Source of the DNA: CAXTTV01 sp964247295
GTDB taxonomy: Bacteria > Chloroflexota > Ktedonobacteria > Ktedonobacterales > Ktedonobacteraceae
Reading direction: 5' to 3'
DNA length: 12,732 nt
NCBI GenBank assembly: GCA_964247295.1
Contig: CAXTTV010000141.1
Coordinates: 1-12,732 of the forward strand
The notes under the pieces were generated by a model. That model ran no database searches. It was given only the letters and a program-made list of their open reading frames with translations, and had not been told where the DNA came from. A program made the translations under genes and the position numbers. Positions 7,701 to 12,732 of this stretch are shown here, in pieces; the stretch's first letter is position 1; every line of letters starts with the position of its first letter.

Positions 7701-9285
7701 GGATGAGAGCCGGGTTGCCATCGCCCTGGAGGCTACAAGCAGATTGAACGCCGATCTACCTGCTTTGCGGGTCGGGCTAGATAAAGTATTGACTGGGTAT
7801 AAAAACTATCAGGAAGCGGAGTTGGGGCGTAAGCAGGCAGAGGAACAGAGCGCCGAAGCCTGGATGCATCTGGCCGATGCCAGAAATCAGGTAAAAAGTA
7901 GTCAGGCCGGTTTGGACGAGCTCAGAAGATCTTTAGAGGGGGGTGAAGANNNNNNNNNNCCCCGGCAGCGTTTACATGATCTAGAGATCCGTGAACGTGA
8001 GCTAGATCAAGAGTATAAAAAGGTTTTCCGAGAACTGGCATCCCATAATAACAAGATAGAGAGCCAGCAGGTCACGCTTGAGCAGACCCGACAGAGGGTC
8101 GAAGGGTTGGAGGCGGAACGGATCAACCAACAGAAGGATCTATTGGAGAGCATCGAGATTTATCCCACCCCTCAATTTGAAGCTGTGCAGGAACTTCTGG
8201 AGCGGCAGCAATTTGATCAGGTCGCGCTCGCCTTATTGACGGTAGATCCAGCCGAAGAGGGTTTTGTCATCTGGAAAGATCGATTAGAAGGCGAGGAGCG
8301 CGATAGCTTTAGCGATCTGGCGGCGCGGTTCCGGGAATATGAGCGCGATCTTTATGAGCACGGCCCCGAGCTCCAGACTCGCCAGGGGATGATCGTTTTC
8401 AAACGCGAGGAGCAGGGGCGGCCCATAGATCTCTTGCACGATTTGGATGAGCGAATCAACAGGCAGGAGACCCTTTTAGAAGTCGAAGAGCGCCGCCTGT
8501 TTGAAGATTTTCTTTTACAGGACATGGCCGAGCGCATTAAATCTTACATCTTCGCCGCTGAGGACTGGGTGCAGCGCCTGAATAGTTCCTTATCGGGTAT
8601 GTCCCTGGTGGGCGAGCACTATGACTTAAAATGGAAGGCCCTGAAATCGCCCGATCCCGAGAAGCCGGGTGGGAGGTTGGCGCAATGCCAGCATCTATTC
8701 CGTAAACCGGTGATGGCTTTGACACCTGAAGAGCGTGAAAGGGTTCGCGAAGCCTTCCGAGAAGAGATTCATCAGTTGCACCCCTCACAAAGCGAAGAGC
8801 AGAAGATTGAGAAGAAAAAAAGCTTTGAAGATTTACTGCACGAGATCTTCGACTATCGCGACTGGTTCTACTTTGAGGTCTACATCACCTTAGAGAATGG
8901 TGGGCAGCGCCAGTTGCTAGACAATAAAGTGTTGGGTGGTCGGAGCGGAGCCGAGAAGCTTTTCGCGCTCTACGTCCCGTTATTCGCGGCCCTCACCGCC
9001 CTCTATGAAGGGGCCGCACCCGGCGCGCCTCGTCTGCTTGTTCTCGATGAGGCCTTTGATAACGCCAGCGTCATCAACATGCAGGTCGTCATAGAAGTTC
9101 TTGCCAGCCAGGACTTTCAATGGATTATGACCAGCCCGCAGATCAACCTTTCCGGCTCAGGCATCCCCGCCAGCATTCGCTATCTTATGTTGCATGAGAA
9201 AGGGAGTCAGTTCGCCACCGCCGTCTCGCAGCGCACATGGCAGGGAAATCCCAACAAAAAACCAGAGGGTTCGTCAGGATCATGA
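4795..9285 (+). CDS. jetC: Wadjet type II JetC, SMC/MukB-like ATPase (TIGR02680)
   Basis: The product, about 1,496 residues with the gap as drawn, has SMC architecture. The N-terminal head (about 39-310) contains a Walker A loop GDNATGKS (69-76, K75). A first coiled-coil arm spans about 310-680. A globular hinge region at about 683-860 includes YPLYGLLDFGEEI and the RWRYGLVSGVVGEG segment, as expected for TIGR02680. A second arm covers about 860-1290. The C-terminal head has a signature-like RSGAEK (1383-1388), then Walker B LLVLDEAFD with D1418 and E1419, and a TSPQ strand end. In Wadjet, JetC dimerises, hydrolyses ATP and extrudes DNA loops so that JetD can cut small circles. Unlike many relatives, the signature is RSGAEK rather than LSGGEK, and the D-loop is FDNAS. 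Ten Ns at 7950-7959 replace part of the second arm, so the true length is unknown. The 3' end overlaps jetD by four bases. Confidence 0.9.
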   Translation: MHASQESFNDLVPLVQLEEDALIEEINFLQATVDGPQGYRLRRIILVNYWLYHDMQTFEIPHGRLFLAGDNATGKSTVLTAAFPIAIEGSLRPARLDTFGDHYKSIEYYILGSEHSAAPFNFNARTSYIALEFEWCNPDQPPIEAELQQRWLRGEKDQTRFLTIGVVLQGKRDRAKTIEPQYFVITDGSRIGYQVKLTFGPDNQRNVIPLAGFKSLMKLHGILCDRQKEYEQLVSRYLFGYKSIDQYEKLIDLLLILRQPNLSSTLKLENIQDHLKKALPAIPLDATRQVIETINGIEGINRIVKELREERIAVGELHLVQQNYVLSRARVRARIYLETWRNLNGARNDQNRQQKNLERWQRERDTTNDLVETTNTGLQETRGSIIALRSQQVSDQQDRFQRASEKLAGDQEIEKLSEQSHNRLQNSIKEYKDRSWSAEQSFTSTKEQMESLLEELEEIVEQEASWESAALQLQSTREQVQSLTLTVNSTASRIESLLEALMGMGVTSRLSWLRDLERLHKTRQRIDDQVQQATKSEQSAGNYFDESLRQFLHSKAQFEQAVDSLTDLFDKLADRYGEILGDQDLLIGSNLPVQTSLNSESEIDTTVSAYSQLFNEIKGIRDKIYLQLSNARKGLQQSLEEIRHDQQQQQQALKEIEALYAEKQSEPEFSLPQSPRKQDARDLLNEVGIEAYPLYGLLDFGEEIDREGGTASQLEYLLEDAGLLNALVTRPESTADALNLLQDKGLSDCLLATSSWQEEGFSGDQRSVSSKQKPGVGDLLRFDPTLLEVKDRAWRQVVEKALLLINQAIEFPIVENDGNDPNRGDIIEGKDTGGSLRWRYGLVSGVVGEGRATVIGQETRLLRRQQELEALEQRHNILRQRVQDLGQNYSEIEQRIQKMDQHLRDLDRAIEEKGLSQASVLLNGQTQPLKAALRRFQQARSETQERRQERTAILRELEEACTDYPLLARDESRVAIALEATSRLNADLPALRVGLDKVLTGYKNYQEAELGRKQAEEQSAEAWMHLADARNQVKSSQAGLDELRRSLEGGEXXXXPRQRLHDLEIRERELDQEYKKVFRELASHNNKIESQQVTLEQTRQRVEGLEAERINQQKDLLESIEIYPTPQFEAVQELLERQQFDQVALALLTVDPAEEGFVIWKDRLEGEERDSFSDLAARFREYERDLYEHGPELQTRQGMIVFKREEQGRPIDLLHDLDERINRQETLLEVEERRLFEDFLLQDMAERIKSYIFAAEDWVQRLNSSLSGMSLVGEHYDLKWKALKSPDPEKPGGRLAQCQHLFRKPVMALTPEERERVREAFREEIHQLHPSQSEEQKIEKKKSFEDLLHEIFDYRDWFYFEVYITLENGGQRQLLDNKVLGGRSGAEKLFALYVPLFAALTALYEGAAPGAPRLLVLDEAFDNASVINMQVVIEVLASQDFQWIMTSPQINLSGSGIPASIRYLMLHEKGSQFATAVSQRTWQGNPNKKPEGSSGS
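7950..7959. other. Assembly gap (10 Ns) inside jetC
   Basis: Ten undetermined bases interrupt the second coiled-coil arm of JetC at codons 1052-1055. The reading frame is open on both sides in the same frame, which argues for an intact gene, but a ten-N run is often a placeholder and does not measure the missing length. Confidence 0.98.
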
Positions 9286-10619
9286 CCAGGGAACTGAAGC
9301 CGGGAGTGAGGAGCGCCCTCCACTTTTTCAAACAGGCCGGATTAGAAAGAGTGCTAGAGCAAGCGTGGCAAAAATACCGGGAGCAGAGTGGGATCGCCGG
9401 AACCATCATCTTAAAAGAGAGCACTCTGCGGGAACGGGAGGGGATCGACAGCCTGCTTGCCAGACCGCTAACGTCCGAAGGCACCCTCAAAATCTCCATG
9501 CAGAAATTAGATCAGGTATTGCAGGGAAGTGGCTTCAGGTGTACACTGCTGGAGCTCTTGCTGGCCTTTTTCCCCCAGCGTCAGATGGTCACCCGGCAGG
9601 AAGAGAGGGAGCGGCAACAATCGGGTCAGGAGCGCTTTCGCCAGCGGTTAGAAGGGATCGCCGTCGCGAGTCCTCAAAGCTTGGCTGGTCGAGATTGGCT
9701 ACTGCGGGGCCGTTATGGGCTCGACTGGCTGTATCGTCGTTATAAGCGGATCAGTGAGCAGCCCGAAGAGAGCTGGAACCAGGACATAGAAAATATCGCT
9801 AGCGTCGCTACCGCCCTGAATCGACTACCGGGAAGAGGAGAATACCAGAGACTAGGCCTATTCGCCCAGGCGTGTACAGGAGATCCTCACGCATTTGATC
9901 CCAATCGGGAAGCTGGGCGGCTCCTGATCTATGCCCTTGTTGATCACCTCCTTCTAAAGGAACAGAAAGCGCGAGAGATCCCGCAGAAGCGAGAAGAACA
10001 TATTCATCTCTACAGTGAAGTTGGGCTCCTGATAGATGGTATCTCCTCAAACGTCGCTGTCGCTGGACTGGTGAGTGCCAGTTTTCGAGCGGGTCAGGAA
10101 GATCGTTGGTTAGCAGCCGCCGATGGGCGGATCGTCATCCTGCCATTGCGTCAATTGGTAGACTGGTCCGGATGTCGAGCAAATGAAGAACGGATCTACA
10201 TCATCGAGAACCCTCAGGTGTTTGAAGAGTTAGTAGATCAGCCGTGGGGGGAGCGGAGGCCAACCATCGTCTGTACCGCTGGCTGGCCTGGGGCCGCCGC
10301 CTATCGACTACTGGATTTACTAGAGGCAGAGGAAAAAGAGTTCTGGTACAGTGGAGATCACGATCTCAAAGGGATGCAGATAGCCGCCACCCTCTTGAAA
10401 AGATATAAAAGAGCGCGGGCCTGGAGATTCGACATCGACAGCTATCAGCACGCCCTGAGAGTGGGAGGCGTACCAGCGAGTGAGCAGGAACTGGGAGCAT
10501 TAGAGCGCTTGCCTCACGAATTCAAAGAGATCGTCGAAAGTATTCAGCAGCATCAAAAGTGGGCATACCAGGAAGGCATCGTCAACCTCTTAAAGCAAGA
10601 CATCGCAGTAGAGACCTGA
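9282..10619 (+). CDS. jetD: Wadjet type II JetD, Toprim nuclease subunit (DUF3323-DUF2399/TIGR02679)
   Basis: From ATG 9282 the product has 445 residues. The N-terminal part matches DUF3323 (GIAGTIILKESTLREREGID, then LLARPL and LKISMQKLDQVL). The C-terminal part matches DUF2399, a Toprim-like domain: IIENPQVFEEL with E309, PTIVCTAGWPGAAAYRLLDLL, and SGDHDLKG with D359 and D361, giving the acidic E...D-x-D set expected for metal binding. JetD is the nuclease of Wadjet and cuts DNA trapped by the JetABC motor. The start at 9282 is chosen because its ATG overlaps the jetC stop as ATGA, the usual coupling arrangement, with GAGGG at 9265-9269 upstream; the family homology also begins right after it. 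An ATG at 9237 would add 15 residues with no ribosome binding site. No strong terminator is visible after the stop. Confidence 0.88.
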   Translation: MTRELKPGVRSALHFFKQAGLERVLEQAWQKYREQSGIAGTIILKESTLREREGIDSLLARPLTSEGTLKISMQKLDQVLQGSGFRCTLLELLLAFFPQRQMVTRQEERERQQSGQERFRQRLEGIAVASPQSLAGRDWLLRGRYGLDWLYRRYKRISEQPEESWNQDIENIASVATALNRLPGRGEYQRLGLFAQACTGDPHAFDPNREAGRLLIYALVDHLLLKEQKAREIPQKREEHIHLYSEVGLLIDGISSNVAVAGLVSASFRAGQEDRWLAAADGRIVILPLRQLVDWSGCRANEERIYIIENPQVFEELVDQPWGERRPTIVCTAGWPGAAAYRLLDLLEAEEKEFWYSGDHDLKGMQIAATLLKRYKRARAWRFDIDSYQHALRVGGVPASEQELGALERLPHEFKEIVESIQQHQKWAYQEGIVNLLKQDIAVET

Positions 10620-10774
10620 TACCGGGTAGAGATTGTAATTTATTCAAGATGGCGGAGTTGCCTATACCTCAAAACCTTTCCCTGCCTTTTCTCTCAATCT
10701 AGGCCTATAACATTTTGGTAGCGCAGAGTCTAATTGGAGCCGATTATACGTATAAGAGCCAGTTCAAGAGGCTT
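10620..10774. other. Intergenic spacer between jetD and a convergent gene
   Basis: This stretch holds no convincing gene or RNA. It separates two convergent genes, so terminators would be expected, but I see no GC-rich hairpin with a T-tract. A 12-bp perfect palindrome (10744-10755) is the only structured element, and such palindromes are expected a few times by chance in a window this long. Confidence 0.6.
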
Positions 10775-11197
10775 TTAGTCGAGTTCAAAGACAATATCAC
10801 CTAACTCAATGAGAAGGTAACTCTGATCTTTGGAGGCATTCACCAACGCTGCTATTCTCTCGCTTCTATCTTCGCACACCATCACAATCGCGTGCTGGCT
10901 GATATCTTCAAATTCTTCGAAAGCCGTTTCATAAAGGTTTCTTTCTGGCTCCCCCTCAGTTGACGTTTGAATCAGAGCCGTGTTTGGCTCTGAGCCATCG
11001 CCAGTCACAATAATAGGATCACCCAACCACGACCCTTCAAGAGGATGTACAGGATATTTCGTATCACAAAGAAGGAGTGCGACCGCAACGCCATGCAAAC
11101 CCTGAAATAATCCACTGCGCTTAATGTTCTCCCCAAATCGTGAAGCATTAATATATTGACGCTTCACAGGATTCACAATAAGAAAATATTCTCCCAT
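10775..11197 (-). CDS. Small hypothetical protein, MGxYFxIVN-type N-terminus
   Basis: This 140-residue product starts with MGEYFLIVNPVKRQYI, a pattern I recall from uncharacterised proteins of Actinomycetota and Chloroflexota that begin with MG-Y-F-IVN and a K-x-Y motif; no function is known to me. The start is well supported: GGGGAG stands 5 nt upstream of the ATG on the minus strand. The middle contains GDPIIVTGDGSEPN, and a long acidic stretch (about 85-100) precedes IVMVCEDRSERIAALVN. There is no signal peptide or membrane segment, so it is probably cytosolic. It is convergent with jetD and divergent from the cas6 remnant, thus not part of the jet operon. Base composition is milder than in the jet genes and GATC is sparse. 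It may be a housekeeping or accessory gene that separates two defence segments. Confidence is good that it is a gene and nil on its function. Confidence 0.7.
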   Translation of the reverse strand: MGEYFLIVNPVKRQYINASRFGENIKRSGLFQGLHGVAVALLLCDTKYPVHPLEGSWLGDPIIVTGDGSEPNTALIQTSTEGEPERNLYETAFEEFEDISQHAIVMVCEDRSERIAALVNASKDQSYLLIELGDIVFELD

Positions 11198-11515
11198 AGA
11201 GTCTCCCCGTAAATAGATTTATTTGTCCCATATTACGTCATTAAAAATCGATTCATAAGCAGATCATCGAGCTTCTCTATTGTGGCACATAAGGACGTTT
11301 CTTATAAACATACAGATTATTCTGGTATAAAGCTTTTTCAAGTATACCTGTCTGGAGAAAGAGGAGGCACAGCAGAATTCTGTTGCGGATCGAAGGGTAA
11401 TGTTATTTTATCCTGCCACTTGGGTACGGTGACCAGTCGGAAAATGAGTTGCAGAATCCTGAAACGGATCGAAGGAAATGGAAGATACATGTGATTCTTC
11501 TGAAAAAAGAAGAAA
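11198..11515. other. Gene-poor region upstream of the cas6 remnant
   Basis: About 320 nt with no convincing reading frame. The right-hand end of the minus-strand gene's leader lies at its left (AT-rich, 11200-11260). It also contains the two imperfect 25-nt repeats described separately. If the cas6 gene was once full length, its N-terminal half would have occupied this stretch, but I cannot recognise Cas6 N-terminal motifs in any of the three forward frames, so that part seems deleted or replaced rather than merely mutated. Confidence 0.55.
11372..11475 (+). repeat. Two imperfect 25-nt direct repeats, 79-nt period
   Basis: Copy one (11372-11396) and copy two (11451-11475) agree at 21 of 25 positions: both start GCAGAAT, have CTG in the middle and end CGGATCGAAGG; the differences are at positions 8 and 12-14. 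They are separated by 54 nt. The period and the location just upstream of a cas6 remnant would suit two degenerate CRISPR repeats (longer repeats of about 35 nt with decayed ends), but only two copies exist, no third copy occurs 79 nt to either side, and the flanks do not match. A local duplication is equally possible. Confidence 0.4.
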
Positions 11516-12041
11516 ATGCTCCTGCGTAGAGAAGGGAACTCGAAAGAGGTAGATCGGGTCACGTGTGAGCCCGTGGTAGAGAGAATCGCCCGCATCGAAA
11601 CCGTCACAGACGTACAGGCCGTTACCCTTTCCAGCAAGCGCATGACCTTGAACTTTCTTACACCCACCAGAATTGTTGATCAGAAACGGCTGGTTAAACC
11701 ATTGCTCTTCCGTCCCCTGGTCCAAAGATTGATGGAGCGGCGGGCCGCCCTGGAAAAATGGTATGGTTCCGGCGAATCCCTCTACACCCCTGAAGAAAAA
11801 AAACGATCTTCTCCTCAAGGCCGAGAACATTCAGGTTGAGAAAGATCAAACGGAATGGGATGATCTTAAAAGCTATTCTAATCGCCAGAAGCGCCTGACC
11901 CCGCTTGGCGGTTTTGTTGGAAAGATCACCTTCACAGGGGATCTGGAGTTGTTTCGCGAGATCCTGGCCTGGGGAGAACTTCTACACGTAGGAAAAAGCG
12001 TCGTCAAAGGGAACGGCTGGTACCGGATCGAAGCGGCGTAA
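11516..12041 (+). pseudogene. cas6: cas6 remnant (truncated and frameshifted CRISPR pre-crRNA endoribonuclease)
   Basis: Two adjacent frames together encode the C-terminal half of a RAMP-fold Cas6. In the first (11516-11839), MTLNFLTPTRIVDQKRLV and the following LLFRPLVQRLMERRAALEK match the family's middle segment. In the second (to 12041), LKSYSNRQKRLTPLGGFVGK, then ITFTGDLELFREILAWGELL and HVGKSVVKGNGWY match the conserved C-terminus, the last being the glycine-rich RNA-binding loop. The frames meet at a run of eight A (11796-11803); removing one A joins them into about 174 residues. Full Cas6 is usually 250-300 residues, so the N-terminal half, where catalytic residues often lie, is missing. 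Cas6 cuts CRISPR repeat transcripts into guide RNAs. The frameshift could be a sequencing error, a true mutation or polymerase slippage; the lost N-terminus makes a decayed gene most likely. There is no good ribosome binding site before 11516. Confidence 0.78.
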
Positions 12042-12064
12042 CGTCGTGTAGTGATGGCCGGGAA

Positions 12065-12679
12065 TTAGATTGGTTTCAGGCCATCATAGAACATCCTGGT
12101 GGCAGCGTCAGCCAGATCATTCCAGCGATCTTCAACCACCTTATCGTCCAGCAATTGAAGCATCATCACGCCAAGAGCCATACCGGAGAGTAATCGTACA
12201 GTCAGTTGAGTATCGGTCTTGCGAACCTGCCCATCCGCTTCCCGTTCTTTTAAAGCGTTAACCGCGATCTGCATTGTTGGCTCAAGGATCTGAGTAGAGT
12301 AGAGCGTGCGGAGCTCTGAATTCACCAGTAGCTCTGGCAGGACGGCCCGGAGCATATTCGTAGAGGAATCCATAAAGCTCAGACGCTGACGCATATAACT
12401 AGCGAGAAATGTTTGGAAATCCTGCCCCCGCCCAGCCTCAAAATGAGCCGGGCGGTTCTCGCTCTGGTTGAGATGGTTCATAATCTGGAGGAGCAGATCG
12501 GTCTTATTCTCAAAGTAGTTGTAGATCGTCCCGTCGGCCAGATCAGCGGCTCGGGCAATCTCTTTGATGGTCGCGCGATGAAAGCCCTTCTCGGCAAAAA
12601 CCTGGATCGCCGCCTCTAAAATCTGCTGCCGCCGGGCTGTATTTACAAGAGCGGGAACAGGATCATTCTCTTTGGACAT
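12065..12679 (-). CDS. TetR/AcrR-family transcriptional regulator
   Basis: The 204-residue product has a typical TetR N-terminal helix-turn-helix: RRQQILEAAIQVFAEKGF (16-33), then TIKEIARAADLADGTIYNYF (37-56), with the recognition helix at about 49-56 and the following NKTDLL. The rest is all-helical, as in TetR ligand-binding domains, with no sequence clue to its ligand. Helical segments near 150-175 (TVRLLSGMALGVMMLQLL) could form the dimer interface. The start is supported by AGAGG 8 nt upstream. It faces the cas6 remnant, with 23 nt between the two stop codons. An 8-bp palindrome TCAATTGA (12711-12718) upstream could be part of an operator, but it is too short to be convincing. Its target is probably a transport or metabolic gene beyond the window edge or itself; nothing links it to the defence genes. 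Dense GATC, as in the jet genes, suggests it belongs to the resident genome. Confidence 0.9.
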   Translation of the reverse strand: MSKENDPVPALVNTARRQQILEAAIQVFAEKGFHRATIKEIARAADLADGTIYNYFENKTDLLLQIMNHLNQSENRPAHFEAGRGQDFQTFLASYMRQRLSFMDSSTNMLRAVLPELLVNSELRTLYSTQILEPTMQIAVNALKEREADGQVRKTDTQLTVRLLSGMALGVMMLQLLDDKVVEDRWNDLADAATRMFYDGLKPI

Positions 12680-12732
12680 GGGGATAGCCTCTCTAATAAT
12701 GAATATAAGTTCAATTGAGTGAAGGTATGTTC

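Noticed and set aside
9237..9281. Earlier jetD start overlapping jetC by 49 nt
   Set aside because: No ribosome binding site; the ATGA overlap at 9282 is the usual arrangement and matches where homology begins.
9194..9745. 183-residue open frame overlapping jetC and jetD
   Set aside because: Arg/Ser/Gly-rich out-of-frame shadow of the two real genes.
1861..10619. Type I or type III Wadjet assignment
   Set aside because: JetA and JetD resemble DUF2397 and DUF3323-DUF2399, the type II families, rather than DUF3375/DUF3322-DUF2220 of type I.
10744..10755. Perfect 12-bp palindrome TTATACGTATAA
   Set aside because: A few such palindromes are expected by chance in this length; no adjacent promoter or regulator supports an operator.
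11282..11494. Possible 70-residue protein starting with GTG
   Set aside because: No ribosome binding site, no recognisable family, low-complexity composition; likely chance open frame in a gene-poor stretch.
11408..11830. 140-residue minus-strand open frame opposite cas6
   Set aside because: It is antisense to a clear Cas6 match, has a phenylalanine-rich composition from the complementary A-runs and no family resemblance.
1..12732. CRISPR array, tRNA, rRNA or insertion sequence
   Set aside because: Reading both strands shows no regularly spaced repeat set, no tRNA-like fold and no transposase; only the two-copy repeat near cas6 was found.

Overview
The window is about 12.7 kb of a bacterial draft chromosome; a run of ten Ns marks an assembly join. 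It reads as a defence island. The host signature is moderate GC with dense GATC tetranucleotides, seen in the jet genes and the flanking TetR gene. Gene content (type II Wadjet, Csx15, a cas6-like remnant, a TetR regulator) would suit a filamentous Chloroflexota such as Ktedonobacteria, but this is a weak inference from family resemblance only.

Left part (1-1772): an AT-rich leader with a weak terminator-like hairpin, then two co-directional genes 15 nt apart. The first is a Card1/Can2-type CARF nuclease (CARF domain plus PD-(D/E)xK nuclease). The second is a Csx15-family protein, an ancillary protein of type III CRISPR cyclic-oligoadenylate signalling. No cas10, csm or cmr gene is in the window, so any source of the activating signal lies elsewhere.

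Centre (1861-10619): a complete four-gene type II Wadjet operon, jetA-jetB-jetC-jetD (kleisin, KITE subunit, SMC-like ATPase, Toprim nuclease subunit). The genes overlap or nearly touch (jetA/jetB overlap; jetB/jetC 35 nt; jetC/jetD share ATGA). Wadjet complexes are known to extrude and cut small circular DNA and so restrict plasmids. jetC carries the assembly gap in its second coiled-coil arm.

Right part (10620-12732): a 155-nt spacer with no gene; a small minus-strand gene of unknown function; about 320 nt without a convincing gene but with two imperfect 25-nt repeats 79 nt apart; a truncated and frameshifted cas6 remnant whose C-terminal half is clear; and a convergent TetR/AcrR regulator.

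Overall, an intact Wadjet operon sits between pieces of a type III CRISPR system: two signalling proteins on the left, a broken cas6 on the right. The simplest reading is a layered defence locus in which Wadjet was inserted into, or replaced the core of, a CRISPR locus. Functional coupling between Card1/Csx15 and Wadjet is possible but not shown by the sequence.
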